DNA of 36,701 bases from a virus. The translations under genes were made by a program, and so were the position numbers. Position 1 is the first letter of the stretch. Each line of letters opens with the position of its first letter. Under the pieces are notes generated by a model. It did not search any database. It saw only the letters and a list, made by a program, of their open reading frames with translations, and was not told the DNA's origin. The DNA lies in IMG/VR virus record IMGVR_UViG_3300030103_001938, positions 1 through 36,701 of that record, one strand, 5' to 3'. This document shows, in pieces, positions 8,552-15,681 of this stretch.

Positions 8552-10570
8552 ATGGCAACAACTTTAGAATATGTTAATGAATTACCAAGTCAAAGAAAAA
8601 AAGAATTAGTTACATTAGAAGAAGTTCCAAACAAAGTAAGATTTCTAGTCGAAGCCGCACCTAATATGGCTTCAAAAGTAGCTACACTTCAAAAATTTTA
8701 TGTTGATGTAAAACCTTTAGAGGGTAACAATTTTATAGTTACCGATAAAGACGGAAACAGATTTCAATTAGATAATAAAAATAAAACAAATTTAGCGGAC
8801 GCAATAGATTTAGGTAAAGAAGCTGCGGAATTAGTAGGTTCTATATATGGTGCAGCAAAAGGCGGTGTTGCTGGAAGTGTTGTACCGGTAGTAGGAACAG
8901 CAGGTGGTGCAATAGTAGGATCTGGAGTTGGTATGGCAGCCGGAGCTGAATTGTTTGAAAGAGTTGGCCAAATGTATGGTGCTGAAATTTTAAGAACTAA
9001 CAAAGAATGGGCAGCACAAAGGGGTACGGATTTTGCTTTTGGTTCAATAGGACAAGCGGTGGCACCATTATTATTAAAACCTTTAAAAGGTGCAATAACA
9101 GGTTTTGGTAAAACAGGTGTTGCTACAAGTAAAAGATTATCAGATTATATAGACGCTGGTGTTACACCTTCTTTAGGACAAGTAACACAAAAAAGAGGTA
9201 TGCAAACAGTTGAATTGTTATTAGGTAATTTTCCAGGAAGTTCAGGTAAAATAGCAGCTGTTGCTGGAAATGCACAAAAACAATTAGGCGATAAAGTTTT
9301 ATCTACCGCAAAAAGTTTAATAGGAAAACCTGTTATTCCAGATGAATCAATAGTTGGTAGAGCATTAAAAAATTCTATTGATGGTGTAAATAATACTCAA
9401 AGTTTTGTTGGTTTATTTAATTCTAAAGCAGGAACATTATTTGGTAAATTAGATAAATATATTAAAAAAGATGCTTTAATTGATTTATCAAAAGCTAAAG
9501 GTAGTACAATTAATACTATTCGTTCTTTAGCTGACGATATTCCAGGTGCCAAAAATGTAGGCGATCAACTTAAAAGCCCTTTTATAAGTGATTTATTTGA
9601 AAACATAACAAAAGATATTACCAAAAACGGAGAACTTCCTTATGCTGCTGTAAAAGCTATTAAACAAAAAATAGGTAAAAAAATGGCTTCTTTTGATTTA
9701 ATACCTGATGTAGAAAAAGGACAACTTAAATTAATTTACAAAGCGTTAAGCGAAGATTTAAAAATAGCAGCTAAAAAATATGGTGGCGATAAAGCTGTAA
9801 AAGAAGTTATTAATGCTAATAAATTTTATAGTAAAGGATTACAAAGAATAGAAGATTATTTGCAACCAATAGTAAATACAGCAGATCCTGATAAACTTGT
9901 TATGTCTTTATTAAGTTCCGGTAAAGAAGGTGCAACTAGACTTAACGCTGTTAGAAATTCTTTAGCAAAAGTAAATAAAGCTACGGCAAACGATAATTAT
10001 AAAATTTTAGTATCAAACATTCTTGAAAGATTAGGCCGTATGCAACCGGCTCAAACATTTGGCGGCGACACCGTAATGACTGCCGGAAGATTTTCTTCGG
10101 AAACTTTTTTAACTAATTTTAGTAAATTATCAGAAAAAGCTAAAGATACTTTATTTAGAAATGCACCTTTTGGAAAAGAATTTCAAAAAAATTTACAACA
10201 AGTTTTAAACATTTCAGATAACATTAGAGCTAGTGGTAAGACTTTTGCTAACCCAAGCGGAACAGCAGATAGATTAGTCGGACAAGGTTTAATCTTTGGT
10301 GGTGGTGCAACAGCATTTACAGGTAATCCGGCTTTTATATTATCCGTACCTTTAGTTATTGGAAGTGCAAGGGTAACGGCAGGTTTAATGACTAACCCTA
10401 AATTTATAGGTTGGTTAGCACAAGGAATTAAAATATCAGGTAACAAAGGTGCTGACGCTGTAATTCAACATTTAGGAAAACTTGGCGTTATTATGGCAAA
10501 CGCAGATAGCGAAACAAGACAATTTATCTATGAGTATTTACAAATGCTACAAGGTAAAAAAGGGGAATAG
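8552..10570 (+). CDS. large internal virion / DNA-ejection protein with glycine-zipper segments
   Basis: The longest gene of the ejection block, 672 residues. Residues about 88-140 form a glycine/alanine-rich hydrophobic region (GSIYGAAKGGVAGSVVPVVG, then GGAIVGSGVGMAAGAELF) like the membrane-inserting glycine zippers of podovirus pilot proteins. Residues 180-560 are mostly helical with Lys/Asp repeats. A second hydrophobic stretch near 580-625 (GLIFGGGATAFTGNPAFILS, then VPLVIGSARVTAGLM) may cross the membrane. It has no visible transglycosylase or protease motif. It is the best positional match to T7 gp15/gp16. Starts two bases after the previous stop. Confidence 0.6.
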   Translation: MATTLEYVNELPSQRKKELVTLEEVPNKVRFLVEAAPNMASKVATLQKFYVDVKPLEGNNFIVTDKDGNRFQLDNKNKTNLADAIDLGKEAAELVGSIYGAAKGGVAGSVVPVVGTAGGAIVGSGVGMAAGAELFERVGQMYGAEILRTNKEWAAQRGTDFAFGSIGQAVAPLLLKPLKGAITGFGKTGVATSKRLSDYIDAGVTPSLGQVTQKRGMQTVELLLGNFPGSSGKIAAVAGNAQKQLGDKVLSTAKSLIGKPVIPDESIVGRALKNSIDGVNNTQSFVGLFNSKAGTLFGKLDKYIKKDALIDLSKAKGSTINTIRSLADDIPGAKNVGDQLKSPFISDLFENITKDITKNGELPYAAVKAIKQKIGKKMASFDLIPDVEKGQLKLIYKALSEDLKIAAKKYGGDKAVKEVINANKFYSKGLQRIEDYLQPIVNTADPDKLVMSLLSSGKEGATRLNAVRNSLAKVNKATANDNYKILVSNILERLGRMQPAQTFGGDTVMTAGRFSSETFLTNFSKLSEKAKDTLFRNAPFGKEFQKNLQQVLNISDNIRASGKTFANPSGTADRLVGQGLIFGGGATAFTGNPAFILSVPLVIGSARVTAGLMTNPKFIGWLAQGIKISGNKGADAVIQHLGKLGVIMANADSETRQFIYEYLQMLQGKKGE

Positions 10571-10574
10571 TCTA

Positions 10575-10781
10575 ATGGCTACACAATCACAAAAAAACGA
10601 AAAAGAAATAATTAAATTACAAGGCGAATTGAAATTAATTAATAACAAGATAGACACTATAAAAAACAATCATCTACAACATATTGATTACAAAATTAAT
10701 AACATTTATAAATTAATATGGCTGATTCTAACAATAAGCATAAGTGGACTTGTCAACTTGGTGATTACACTTCTTCAATAA
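10575..10781 (+). CDS. XhlA-like coiled-coil/membrane protein, possible holin partner
   Basis: A 68-residue protein. The ATG at 10575 follows an AGGGGA ribosome site, preferred over the in-frame ATG at 10482, which lies deep inside the previous gene. The first 45 residues form a Lys/Glu coiled coil (EKEIIKLQGELKLINNKIDT) and the last 22 a membrane span (LIWLILTISISGLVNLVITL). This is the layout of haemolysin XhlA-type proteins that act with holins. It opens the lysis region. The product could equally be a spanin-like or antiholin protein. Confidence 0.6.
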   Translation: MATQSQKNEKEIIKLQGELKLINNKIDTIKNNHLQHIDYKINNIYKLIWLILTISISGLVNLVITLLQ

Positions 10782-11092
10782 TATCCGATAGACAAAAAAG
10801 AACTTCATTAAAAGGTACGGCAAGTGAATATCAAGCTATTGCCCAATTGACAAAACAAGGGTATTTTGTAGCCAAAGCGGTAGATCCTGCTTGTCCGTTT
10901 GATATTGTTATTGTAAGTAAAAAAGGTAAAATAGAACTTTTAGATATTAAAACAAATACCTACCGCAAAACAAAAAAAGGCGTTAGTTTAGAAGATAAAG
11001 CTAAAGGTACATATAAAATTTATAGAGCTCCTACTAAACATCAAAAAGAATTAGGTATAAAATTATTTATGATTGATTATGAAACTGAATGA
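10718..11092 (+). CDS. PD-(D/E)XK-fold nuclease (Holliday-junction-resolvase-like)
   Basis: A 124-residue small nuclease-like protein. GTASEYQAIAQLTKQGYFVA (E37), CPFDIVIVS (D62) and IELLDIKT (D76-I-K78) make up the E...D...(D/E)xK pattern of archaeal-resolvase-like PD-(D/E)XK enzymes. It may cut branched or foreign DNA, or trim DNA for packaging. It begins 64 bases inside the upstream gene with no clear ribosome site, so translational coupling is likely. The start is the least certain part; an internal start near residue 16-30 would keep the catalytic core. Confidence 0.65.
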   Translation: MADSNNKHKWTCQLGDYTSSIISDRQKRTSLKGTASEYQAIAQLTKQGYFVAKAVDPACPFDIVIVSKKGKIELLDIKTNTYRKTKKGVSLEDKAKGTYKIYRAPTKHQKELGIKLFMIDYETE

Positions 11093-11441
11093 AAATACAT
11101 CGGTGGCCATGCCTATCAAGAACATGGTAGGAATCATAATAGCAGTCAGTATGGGCATCTTTGCTTACACCGAAATAACTGCTAGACTTACATCACTAGA
11201 GACATCAAGGGAATTGATGAATGCTGATTTATTAAAAGCTAGTGAACAAACAACGGTGGATAAAGAGCAATTTTTATTACTTGAGGATTTATACGAAACA
11301 ATAGAAAAACATCAAGAATTGCTAGACAAAAATATTCACAATCAAGTTATGCTTAACCATGTTGAAACACAATTAGAAAAAGCATTAACAGATATTGAGA
11401 AATTAAAAGATAAAGTAAGAGAAAACGGAAAAAATTATTAA
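11079..11441 (+). CDS. membrane-anchored coiled-coil protein of the lysis region
   Basis: About 120 residues. A hydrophobic segment near residues 15-30 (MVGIIIAVSMGIFAY) is followed by a long helical Glu/Lys/Leu-rich region to the C-terminus. The layout is that of an inner-membrane spanin or a membrane-anchored accessory protein. The start at 11079 (MKLNENTSV) is favoured from memory of similar marine phage proteins; an ATG two codons earlier (11073) is possible. It ends in a TAATG overlap with the next gene. Confidence 0.6.
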   Translation: MKLNENTSVAMPIKNMVGIIIAVSMGIFAYTEITARLTSLETSRELMNADLLKASEQTTVDKEQFLLLEDLYETIEKHQELLDKNIHNQVMLNHVETQLEKALTDIEKLKDKVRENGKNY

Positions 11442-11650
11442 TGGAAGAAGTTGTTATAGCATTATTATTATTGATAAATGGTGAGATAAAAGAGCACCGT
11501 ATTCAAGATTCAATGTCCGAATGTTTGAAAGGCAAAAGGGTGGCTTCTAGAGGTACTTCTAAATCAATAGAGTATCAATGCATCAAATCCCTTGCAGAAA
11601 CAGAAATATACATGGGCGAAAAATCAATCAAAAAATTAATATTAGAATAA
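11441..11650 (+). CDS. small protein with hydrophobic N-terminus and two cysteines
   Basis: A 69-residue protein with an N-terminal hydrophobic stretch, EEVVIALLLLINGEI, which could be a weak signal or membrane anchor, and Cys28 and Cys47 separated by a basic segment. No family name known. It is coupled by one-base overlaps to both neighbours in the lysis region. Confidence 0.5.
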   Translation: MEEVVIALLLLINGEIKEHRIQDSMSECLKGKRVASRGTSKSIEYQCIKSLAETEIYMGEKSIKKLILE

Positions 11651-11844
11651 TGGATAAATTTTTTTATAGTTTTTTTAATTTATTAGATAAATTTTCAACA
11701 CATTTAGATAATGTGTTTTTTCCAAAAAAAAAGAAAAGAAAAAAAAAGTGTAAAGATTGTAAATGTAATTGTCATTGTGAAGATGTATTACATGCCCATT
11801 GGTACGATGGCGATCTTTGTGCTTGTGATAATTGCAAACATTAA
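11650..11844 (+). CDS. cysteine-rich, probably zinc-binding miniprotein
   Basis: A 64-residue protein starting at the TAATG overlap. An aromatic N-terminal half (FFYSFFNLLDKF) and a run of Lys (KKKKRKKK) precede a Cys/His-rich end: CKDCKCNCHCEDVLHAHWYD, then CACDNCKH. There are eight Cys and four His in about 30 residues, enough for two metal sites. I do not recognise the family. It may bind zinc or nucleic acid; the metal is inferred from residue spacing only. Confidence 0.5.
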   Translation: MDKFFYSFFNLLDKFSTHLDNVFFPKKKKRKKKCKDCKCNCHCEDVLHAHWYDGDLCACDNCKH

Positions 11845-11864
11845 GGATTTTATGAGGCGATACT

Positions 11865-11972
11865 ATGGAATATTTACTTATAAAACTAGAATGTTTATTA
11901 AGAAAGTTATATGGTTTTGTTTGGCGGCAAAGAATAAAATTTACTTTAAAACATCTTAAAAAAAGGAGATAG
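11865..11972 (+). CDS. 35-residue basic amphipathic miniprotein
   Basis: ATG at 11865 gives MEYLLIKLECLLRKLYGFVW, a heptad-like amphipathic helix, then a basic tail; its end contains the AGGAG ribosome site of the holin-like gene. An overlapping frame, 11852-11959 (starting MRRYYGIFTYKT), has a better ribosome site (AAGGA, four bases upstream). Only one is likely real. I favour the helix-forming frame, without certainty. Confidence 0.35.
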   Translation: MEYLLIKLECLLRKLYGFVWRQRIKFTLKHLKKRR

Positions 11973-11974
11973 TT

Positions 11975-12367
11975 ATGTGGTTAAGTGCAATTAAACTGGC
12001 TGTAAATGCAGGTTCGCATATTTATAAAAAGAAAAAAGAAACGCAAATGCGTATGGCGGACGCACAAATGCTTCATGCGGAAAAGATGGCCAAAGGTGAG
12101 TTAGAATACTCAGGAAAATTATTAGAAGCAAGACAATCGGACTGGAAAGATGAGTTTGTTTTAATTGTACTCACTTTGCCTATTTTAGTAATTGCTTATG
12201 GAGTTTTTTCAGATGATCCAGGTGCTTCAGCTAAAATAAAAGAATTTTTTGAACAATTTCAACAACTGCCATCATGGTTCACTAATCTGTGGATTTTGGT
12301 CGTTGCATCAATTTACGGAATAAAAGGTACACAGATTTTTAAAGGCGGAATGTCTAATAAAAAATAA
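11975..12367 (+). CDS. holin-like membrane protein (GTA-type 3TM holin family)
   Basis: A 130-residue protein with a strong AAAGGAGA ribosome site. A basic helical N-terminus (KKKKETQMRMADAQMLHAEK) leads to QSDWKDEF and hydrophobic spans at about 60-79 (EFVLIVLTLPILVIAYGVFS) and 102-117 (FTNLWILVVASIYGIK). The sequence resembles, from memory, the 3TM holins of gene-transfer agents and marine phages. It would open the inner membrane for the peptidase encoded at 12821. Family call is moderately sure. Confidence 0.65.
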   Translation: MWLSAIKLAVNAGSHIYKKKKETQMRMADAQMLHAEKMAKGELEYSGKLLEARQSDWKDEFVLIVLTLPILVIAYGVFSDDPGASAKIKEFFEQFQQLPSWFTNLWILVVASIYGIKGTQIFKGGMSNKK

Positions 12368-12585
12368 TGTCCGATAATCTAGAGCTGATAAACGAATATA
12401 AGGATCAAGTTAGAATCCTTAAACAAGAAGTGGCAGAACTTCAAGATGCCGGTAAATCTAAAGATTCTGCTAACAAAAGATGTTTGCAAAAACTTGAACA
12501 TTCACAACAAGATTTAGAACAAGCAAACAAAAAAATTAAACAATTAGAAGAAGAAAATAAAAAACTTACGGAAAAAAAAGAATGA
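12367..12585 (+). CDS. coiled-coil protein of the lysis cassette
   Basis: A 72-residue, almost wholly helical protein with Leu/Ile heptads and many Gln, Glu and Lys residues (YKDQVRILKQEVAELQ, QANKKIKQLEEENKKL). It has no membrane span of its own. It starts at the previous stop (TAATG) and overlaps the next start by 4 bases. A spanin-like partner or a regulator of lysis is possible, but nothing in the sequence decides. Confidence 0.5.
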   Translation: MSDNLELINEYKDQVRILKQEVAELQDAGKSKDSANKRCLQKLEHSQQDLEQANKKIKQLEEENKKLTEKKE

Positions 12586-12824
12586 AATACGCTTTATATA
12601 TGATTATGTGTTCTGCCATAGCTGGTGAATGTATGCCACCGCACCAAATGGACAATAAATATAATGATATGTATAGTTGTTTAAATGCCGGATATAAAGA
12701 ATCTTTAGCTAAATCAAAAGAAATAGGAAAACAAGAAATAAATGAACATCATATTTACTTAAAATTTGTTTGCAAAGAAGAAGAAGTTATAGTACCAAAA
12801 CCAAAACCAAAGGTAGAAGCATGA
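12582..12824 (+). CDS. small cysteine-containing protein with signal-like N-terminus
   Basis: An 80-residue protein with N-terminus MKYALYMIMCSAIAGEC, a weak signal-like stretch without a proper lipobox. Cysteines lie near residues 10, 17, 33 and 64, so disulfides in the periplasm are possible. The tail is a Pro/Lys repeat (VPKPKPKVEA). I recall similar small proteins next to phage peptidase genes. Position suggests an outer spanin-like or periplasmic lysis helper. ATGA overlap couples it to the peptidase. Confidence 0.5.
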   Translation: MKYALYMIMCSAIAGECMPPHQMDNKYNDMYSCLNAGYKESLAKSKEIGKQEINEHHIYLKFVCKEEEVIVPKPKPKVEA

Positions 12825-13279
12825 AACTTACAAATAATTTTTCATTAAAAGAATTAACACAAAGCCAAACTGCATTAAGGAATGGTTTAGATAATACCCC
12901 TGACGAACAACAAATAGATAACCTACAAAATATTTGCGAAAAAATACTCCAACCATTAAGGGAATTTTATAATTTACCTGTTAAAGTTACTAGCGGATTT
13001 AGAAGTGAACAATTGGCAACTATGATAGGCTCAAAACCAACAAGTCAGCATTGCAAAGGCGAAGCGGTCGATTTTGAGATACCAGGTGTTGACAATAAAG
13101 AAGTAGCTACAAAAATAAAAGATGAATTTACTTTTGATCAGCTGATTTTAGAATATTACAATGACACTGATATAAATTCAGGTTGGATTCATGTTAGCTT
13201 GAAAAATACAACATTTGAAAATGACAATAGGCAAATGTCTTTAATTAAAGACGAACAAGGTTATAAGGAATGGCAATAG
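12821..13279 (+). CDS. peptidase M15-type endolysin
   Basis: A 152-residue peptidoglycan peptidase. VTSGFRS at 57-62, SQHCKGEAVDFE (H77, D84) and GWIHVS (H124) give the zinc ligands His-Asp-His of the M15 D-Ala-D-Ala carboxypeptidase/endolysin fold. It would cleave peptide stems once released by the holin. The ATG at 12821 uses a 4-base ATGA overlap; the longer in-frame ATG at 12770 lies inside the previous gene and is less likely. The length is normal for single-domain M15 endolysins. Confidence 0.85.
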   Translation: MKLTNNFSLKELTQSQTALRNGLDNTPDEQQIDNLQNICEKILQPLREFYNLPVKVTSGFRSEQLATMIGSKPTSQHCKGEAVDFEIPGVDNKEVATKIKDEFTFDQLILEYYNDTDINSGWIHVSLKNTTFENDNRQMSLIKDEQGYKEWQ

Positions 13280-13509
13280 ACAAAGCTAAAATGAAATGCA
13301 ATAGCCCTAGAAGACAAATATCTGGGGGTAAAAAATTTGTAGTTAAAGCATGTAAGAATGGTAAAGAAAAGATAATACGATTTGGAGATGCTAATATGAC
13401 AATAAAAAAAAATAACCCTGCTAGAAGACGGAGCTTTAGGGCTAGACATAGATGCGATACGGCTAATGATAAGTTTTCGGCAAGGTACTGGTCTTGTAAA
13501 AAATGGTAA
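13270..13509 (+). CDS. conserved basic phage protein with RRRSFRARHRC motif
   Basis: A 79-residue strongly basic protein. The core GGKKFVVKACKNGKEKIIRF, then NPARRRSFRARHRCDT and ARYWSCKKW, is a pattern I recall in many marine phages. Its Cys residues (near 10, 28, 62 and 76) may bind zinc. It starts inside the end of the peptidase gene with a TAAGGA ribosome site. Function unknown; nucleic acid binding or a virion role is possible. Confidence 0.65.
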   Translation: MAIDKAKMKCNSPRRQISGGKKFVVKACKNGKEKIIRFGDANMTIKKNNPARRRSFRARHRCDTANDKFSARYWSCKKW

Positions 13510-13637
13510 AATCAATTATAAAATTCATAGTGAAAGCTAGAATGCTGTATGCCGATTTAAGAGGTCATCATGGTAAAAGATGGAATTACGAACCCTCAGA
13601 TTGGTATATGGGTAATCATAAACGAAAGAAAAAATAG
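13503..13637 (+). CDS. 44-residue basic miniprotein
   Basis: It starts at an ATG overlapping the previous gene by 7 bases and ends TAG at 13637. The product is MVKSIIKFIVKARMLYADLR followed by GHHGKRWNYEPSDWYMGN and a Lys/Arg tail. Tight packing with its neighbours supports it. No known family name. One of the run of small basic proteins 13270-14228. Confidence 0.55.
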   Translation: MVKSIIKFIVKARMLYADLRGHHGKRWNYEPSDWYMGNHKRKKK

Positions 13638-13646
13638 GAGAATACT

Positions 13647-13739
13647 ATGCCAATGGTAAATGGAAAAAAATATGCTTATACAAAAAAAGGTAAGGCAGCA
13701 GCAAAAAAAGCAATGAAAAAAAAGAAAAAGAAAAAATAA
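13647..13739 (+). CDS. 30-residue lysine-rich miniprotein
   Basis: An AGGAG ribosome site (13637-13641) precedes ATG by five bases. The product starts MPMVNGKKYAYTKKGKAAAK and ends in a Lys run; about half the residues are Lys. Such peptides bind nucleic acid non-specifically, but function is unknown. Its stop overlaps the next ATG. Confidence 0.55.
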   Translation: MPMVNGKKYAYTKKGKAAAKKAMKKKKKKK

Positions 13740-13834
13740 TGTTAACATCAAAACAAAAAACTCTTCCACCAGCATTAAAGAAAAAAATTATTGCGGCGAA
13801 GATGAAAAAGAAAAAAAATAAGAAGAAAAAATAA
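13739..13834 (+). CDS. 31-residue lysine-rich miniprotein
   Basis: A TAATG-coupled gene. The product starts MLTSKQKTLPPALKKKIIAA and ends KKKKNKKKK. The LPPALKKKIIAAK segment is a conserved-looking helical motif I have seen in small phage proteins. Function unknown; likely cationic nucleic acid-associated. Confidence 0.55.
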   Translation: MLTSKQKTLPPALKKKIIAAKMKKKKNKKKK

Positions 13835-13980
13835 TGGCCAAACTATGTGCTAGAGGTAAAGCCGCTGCAAAGCGAAAATTTAAGGTGTACCCATCAGCGT
13901 ATGCTAATATGTATGCTAGTGGAGTTTGTAGCGGTAAAATTACACCTGGCGGTAAAAAGAAAAAAAAGAAAAAAAGATAA
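13834..13980 (+). CDS. 48-residue basic miniprotein with YPSAYAN motif
   Basis: A TAATG-coupled gene. The product starts MAKLCARGKAAAKRKFKVYP, continues SAYANMYASGVCSGKI and ends in a Lys/Arg run. The motif KFKVYPSAYANMYASGVC recurs, from memory, in small proteins of marine phages. Two Cys residues are present. Function unknown. Confidence 0.6.
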   Translation: MAKLCARGKAAAKRKFKVYPSAYANMYASGVCSGKITPGGKKKKKKKR

Positions 13981-14228
13981 TGGCCAAAAAAGGATTAAGA
14001 AGCTGGGTTTCCGAAAGATGGGTTGACATAGCAAACAAAAGGTCGGACGGAAGCTACCCACCATGTGGACGAAGCAAAGGGGAAAAAAGAAAAAACTATC
14101 CCAAATGTGTACCCATTGCTAAAGCCAGATCAATGTCTTCTTCACAAAGAAGAGCTGCAGTTTCAAGAAAACAAAGTGCCGAAAGAAAATCAAGAAAAGG
14201 CAAAAAACCGAATTATGCAAGAACTTAA
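13980..14228 (+). CDS. DUF5872-like basic protein
   Basis: An 82-residue Lys/Arg/Ser-rich protein with the pattern SWVSERWVDIANK, YPPCGRSKGEKRKNYPKCVP and RRAAVSRKQSAERKSRKG. It matches, from memory, the small DUF5872-type proteins of phages and some bacteria. It is the last gene of the late plus-strand unit, joined by a TAATG overlap. Cys29 and Cys43 could be metal ligands. Function unknown. Confidence 0.65.
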   Translation: MAKKGLRSWVSERWVDIANKRSDGSYPPCGRSKGEKRKNYPKCVPIAKARSMSSSQRRAAVSRKQSAERKSRKGKKPNYART

Positions 14229-14241
14229 AAAAGTTAGGCGT

Positions 14242-14259
14242 AGCTTTCGTTGTAAAGCT
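14242..14259 (+). terminator. hairpin between convergent transcription units
   Basis: AGCTTT, loop CGTTGT, AAAGCT: a perfect 6-bp stem in the 52-base gap between the late plus-strand unit and the minus-strand early unit. No U-run follows on either strand, so it is only a candidate terminator, supported by position. A second inverted repeat, AACTTTT/AAAAGTT (14283-14298), lies at the end of the minus-strand gene. Confidence 0.35.
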
Positions 14260-14280
14260 GGGATAGACGGTGGGATAAGA

Positions 14281-14925
14281 TTAACTTTTCCAAAAGTTCA
14301 TTGCATTAATTAAGTAATCAGGGTCTAGTTCATTCTTCCATTTAAAGTTTTCAAAATCCGGTTGAATGTAGTCTTTGATTACTTTTGCGTCATTGCTTAC
14401 TGACAAGAGGTTTTGCCTAACTTTACATCTTTGAATAAAATTAGGCAATCTTGACATGATAGCCTCCGGTTTAAGTAAGTCGTAATTATCGGCATGAAAA
14501 ACTTTAAATGTTTCTTCATTAATATAACAAATATAAATTGGTAGGCCGGTTGCATAATGGTAAAAATCCGTTTGCAAAAGGTGGTCGCTTAATGGTTTAT
14601 CCGGTAATTTTACAGTCAACCATGATCTAGTATTATCTTTTTTAAGTCTTCCTTGTTTTGGAAACTTACATTTATCCTCAATAACCATTTTACCTTTTAA
14701 ATCAGCGTAGCCATGAACAGGAATTTCTATTCCGTCAAAAACTTTATATGCTTCTATTTCCGGCTTACACTTATCAAAGTCAGGTATTGTTTTATGTGCT
14801 TCATGTCCGTTAATAATCATTCTTTCAATTATTGTGCAAAAATGATTATAAGCGTCTAGTTCTACCGGATCAGGTATAAGTCTTTTTAACTTTTCATTTA
14901 CCGGTACAAAATCATTGCTTGACAT
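14281..14925 (-). CDS. C-terminal half of a PD-(D/E)XK exonuclease (split gene)
   Basis: A 214-residue RecB/Cas4-like nuclease part. VHGYADLKGKMVIEDK carries D75, E83 and K85 of the catalytic D...ExK, and QTDFY (Q118-Y122) is the QxxxY motif of RecB-family nucleases. GRLKKDNTRSW, between them, is typical of marine phage exonucleases. The N-terminal helices that normally hold the LSPSQL motif are missing, but they occur at 17604-17876 on the same strand. Here the start is internal to the family, yet it has an excellent GGAGGT ribosome site and overlaps the regulator gene by 14 bases. Probably works with the annealing protein in recombination. Confidence 0.75.
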   Translation of the reverse strand: MSSNDFVPVNEKLKRLIPDPVELDAYNHFCTIIERMIINGHEAHKTIPDFDKCKPEIEAYKVFDGIEIPVHGYADLKGKMVIEDKCKFPKQGRLKKDNTRSWLTVKLPDKPLSDHLLQTDFYHYATGLPIYICYINEETFKVFHADNYDLLKPEAIMSRLPNFIQRCKVRQNLLSVSNDAKVIKDYIQPDFENFKWKNELDPDYLINAMNFWKS

Positions 14926-15259
14926 TATCTTTTACCTCCCATTCCGGCTTTAATACTAAAGGTTCTTCTAATTGCGGAATAAAATAAGACAAAGGTTTTT
15001 TTAAATATTTTGATACGGCTACAAGTTTGCAAATAGGAATTTTGTTTGTAGCTTTTTCATATTTCTGTATCTGTTGAAATGTTACTTTAATTGCATTGCC
15101 TAAATCTGTTTGTGTTACAAATTTATCAGGCATTTTTCTATTTGGGTTCATAGGATAAATATTTCTACTAGCTTTAGTTCTAGCTTCTTTAATCCTATTA
15201 CCTATATGCTTGTATAGTTCTATATCGTCTTGTGTAGTATGTGTTAATTGACTTGGCAT
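14912..15259 (-). CDS. XRE-family HTH transcriptional regulator
   Basis: A 115-residue regulator. The start at 15259 follows AAAGGAAAC, the same leader as other genes of this strand; upstream in-frame ATGs (15280, 15304) lack it. A lambda-repressor-like HTH spans about residues 18-72, with FVTQTDLGNAIKVTFQQIQK and YEKATNKI as recognition region, a form common in alphaproteobacterial XRE regulators. LKKPLSYFIPQ follows. There is no peptidase domain. Probably controls early promoters of this phage. It overlaps the nuclease part downstream. Confidence 0.75.
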   Translation of the reverse strand: MPSQLTHTTQDDIELYKHIGNRIKEARTKASRNIYPMNPNRKMPDKFVTQTDLGNAIKVTFQQIQKYEKATNKIPICKLVAVSKYLKKPLSYFIPQLEEPLVLKPEWEVKDNVKQ

Positions 15260-15323
15260 GTTTCCTTTCTTTGAAGACATAAATACCCTAACCCTAAAAT
15301 ACAATTTTTAATTTAATTAGTAT

Positions 15324-15428
15324 TTAAGTATAAATACTATCTTGTTTATTTTCCAAAACAGCAATCTTTTCATGCAAAACAGGTAATTTGTCTTGGTATT
15401 TACGAATCATTCTTTTATGTTTGTTCAT
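15324..15428 (-). CDS. 34-residue coiled-coil miniprotein
   Basis: MNKHKRMIRKYQDKLPVLHE is followed by KIAVLENKQDSIYT. It overlaps the end of the upstream gene by 14 bases, as other pairs here do, and a weak GGTGG lies upstream. It fills most of the gap 15260-15414. A helical heptad pattern is visible. Real but functionally unknown, at moderate confidence. Confidence 0.4.
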   Translation of the reverse strand: MNKHKRMIRKYQDKLPVLHEKIAVLENKQDSIYT

Positions 15429-15681
15429 TCGTTCCACCCACCTGTCTTTCTTTGCTTTCAGATCCCTGATTTGTTTGGGATTTATGTTCATCATTATCCT
15501 TACTGACTAATTTAATTTTTGACCCAAGATTACGCCTGTCAGTAATTGTTATTAATGCGTCTTCTTTGGGCATTTCTTGTTCATGAGCTTTTCTAGTAGC
15601 TTCCTCTACCGAATCGCCAACAAAAAATTCTTTAAAATTTACAATCATTTCTTGTAAAGTATTTTTTTCTACTTTAGCCAT
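15415..15681 (-). CDS. small hypothetical early protein
   Basis: An 88-residue hydrophilic protein. The N-terminal half (EMIVNFKEFFVGDSVEEATRK) is helical and has a beta-like middle (DALITITDRRNLGSKIKLVS); the last 25 residues are Ser/Gln/Glu-rich and probably disordered. It overlaps the LexA-like gene by 8 bases, so the two are likely co-translated. No family recognised. Confidence 0.5.
   Translation of the reverse strand: MAKVEKNTLQEMIVNFKEFFVGDSVEEATRKAHEQEMPKEDALITITDRRNLGSKIKLVSKDNDEHKSQTNQGSESKERQVGGTNEQT

Noticed and set aside
10482-10574. Upstream ATG for the XhlA-like gene
   Set aside because: It lies deep in the ejection-protein gene and adds unrelated sequence; the ATG at 10575 has AGGGGA.
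11852-11959. Alternative 35-residue frame overlapping the 11865 gene
   Set aside because: It has a better ribosome site, but its product lacks the helical periodicity of the other frame; only one can be called, and the choice is uncertain.
14215-14313. 32-residue plus-strand frame after the last basic gene (MQELKKVRRSFRCKAGIDGG...)
   Set aside because: It has no near ribosome site and overlaps the end of the converging nuclease gene by 33 bases, including an inverted repeat; not enough support.
15421-15434. GTTCATTCGTTC near 15424, as another LexA-type site
   Set aside because: The spacer is four bases instead of seven, and it lies at the overlap of two coding frames.
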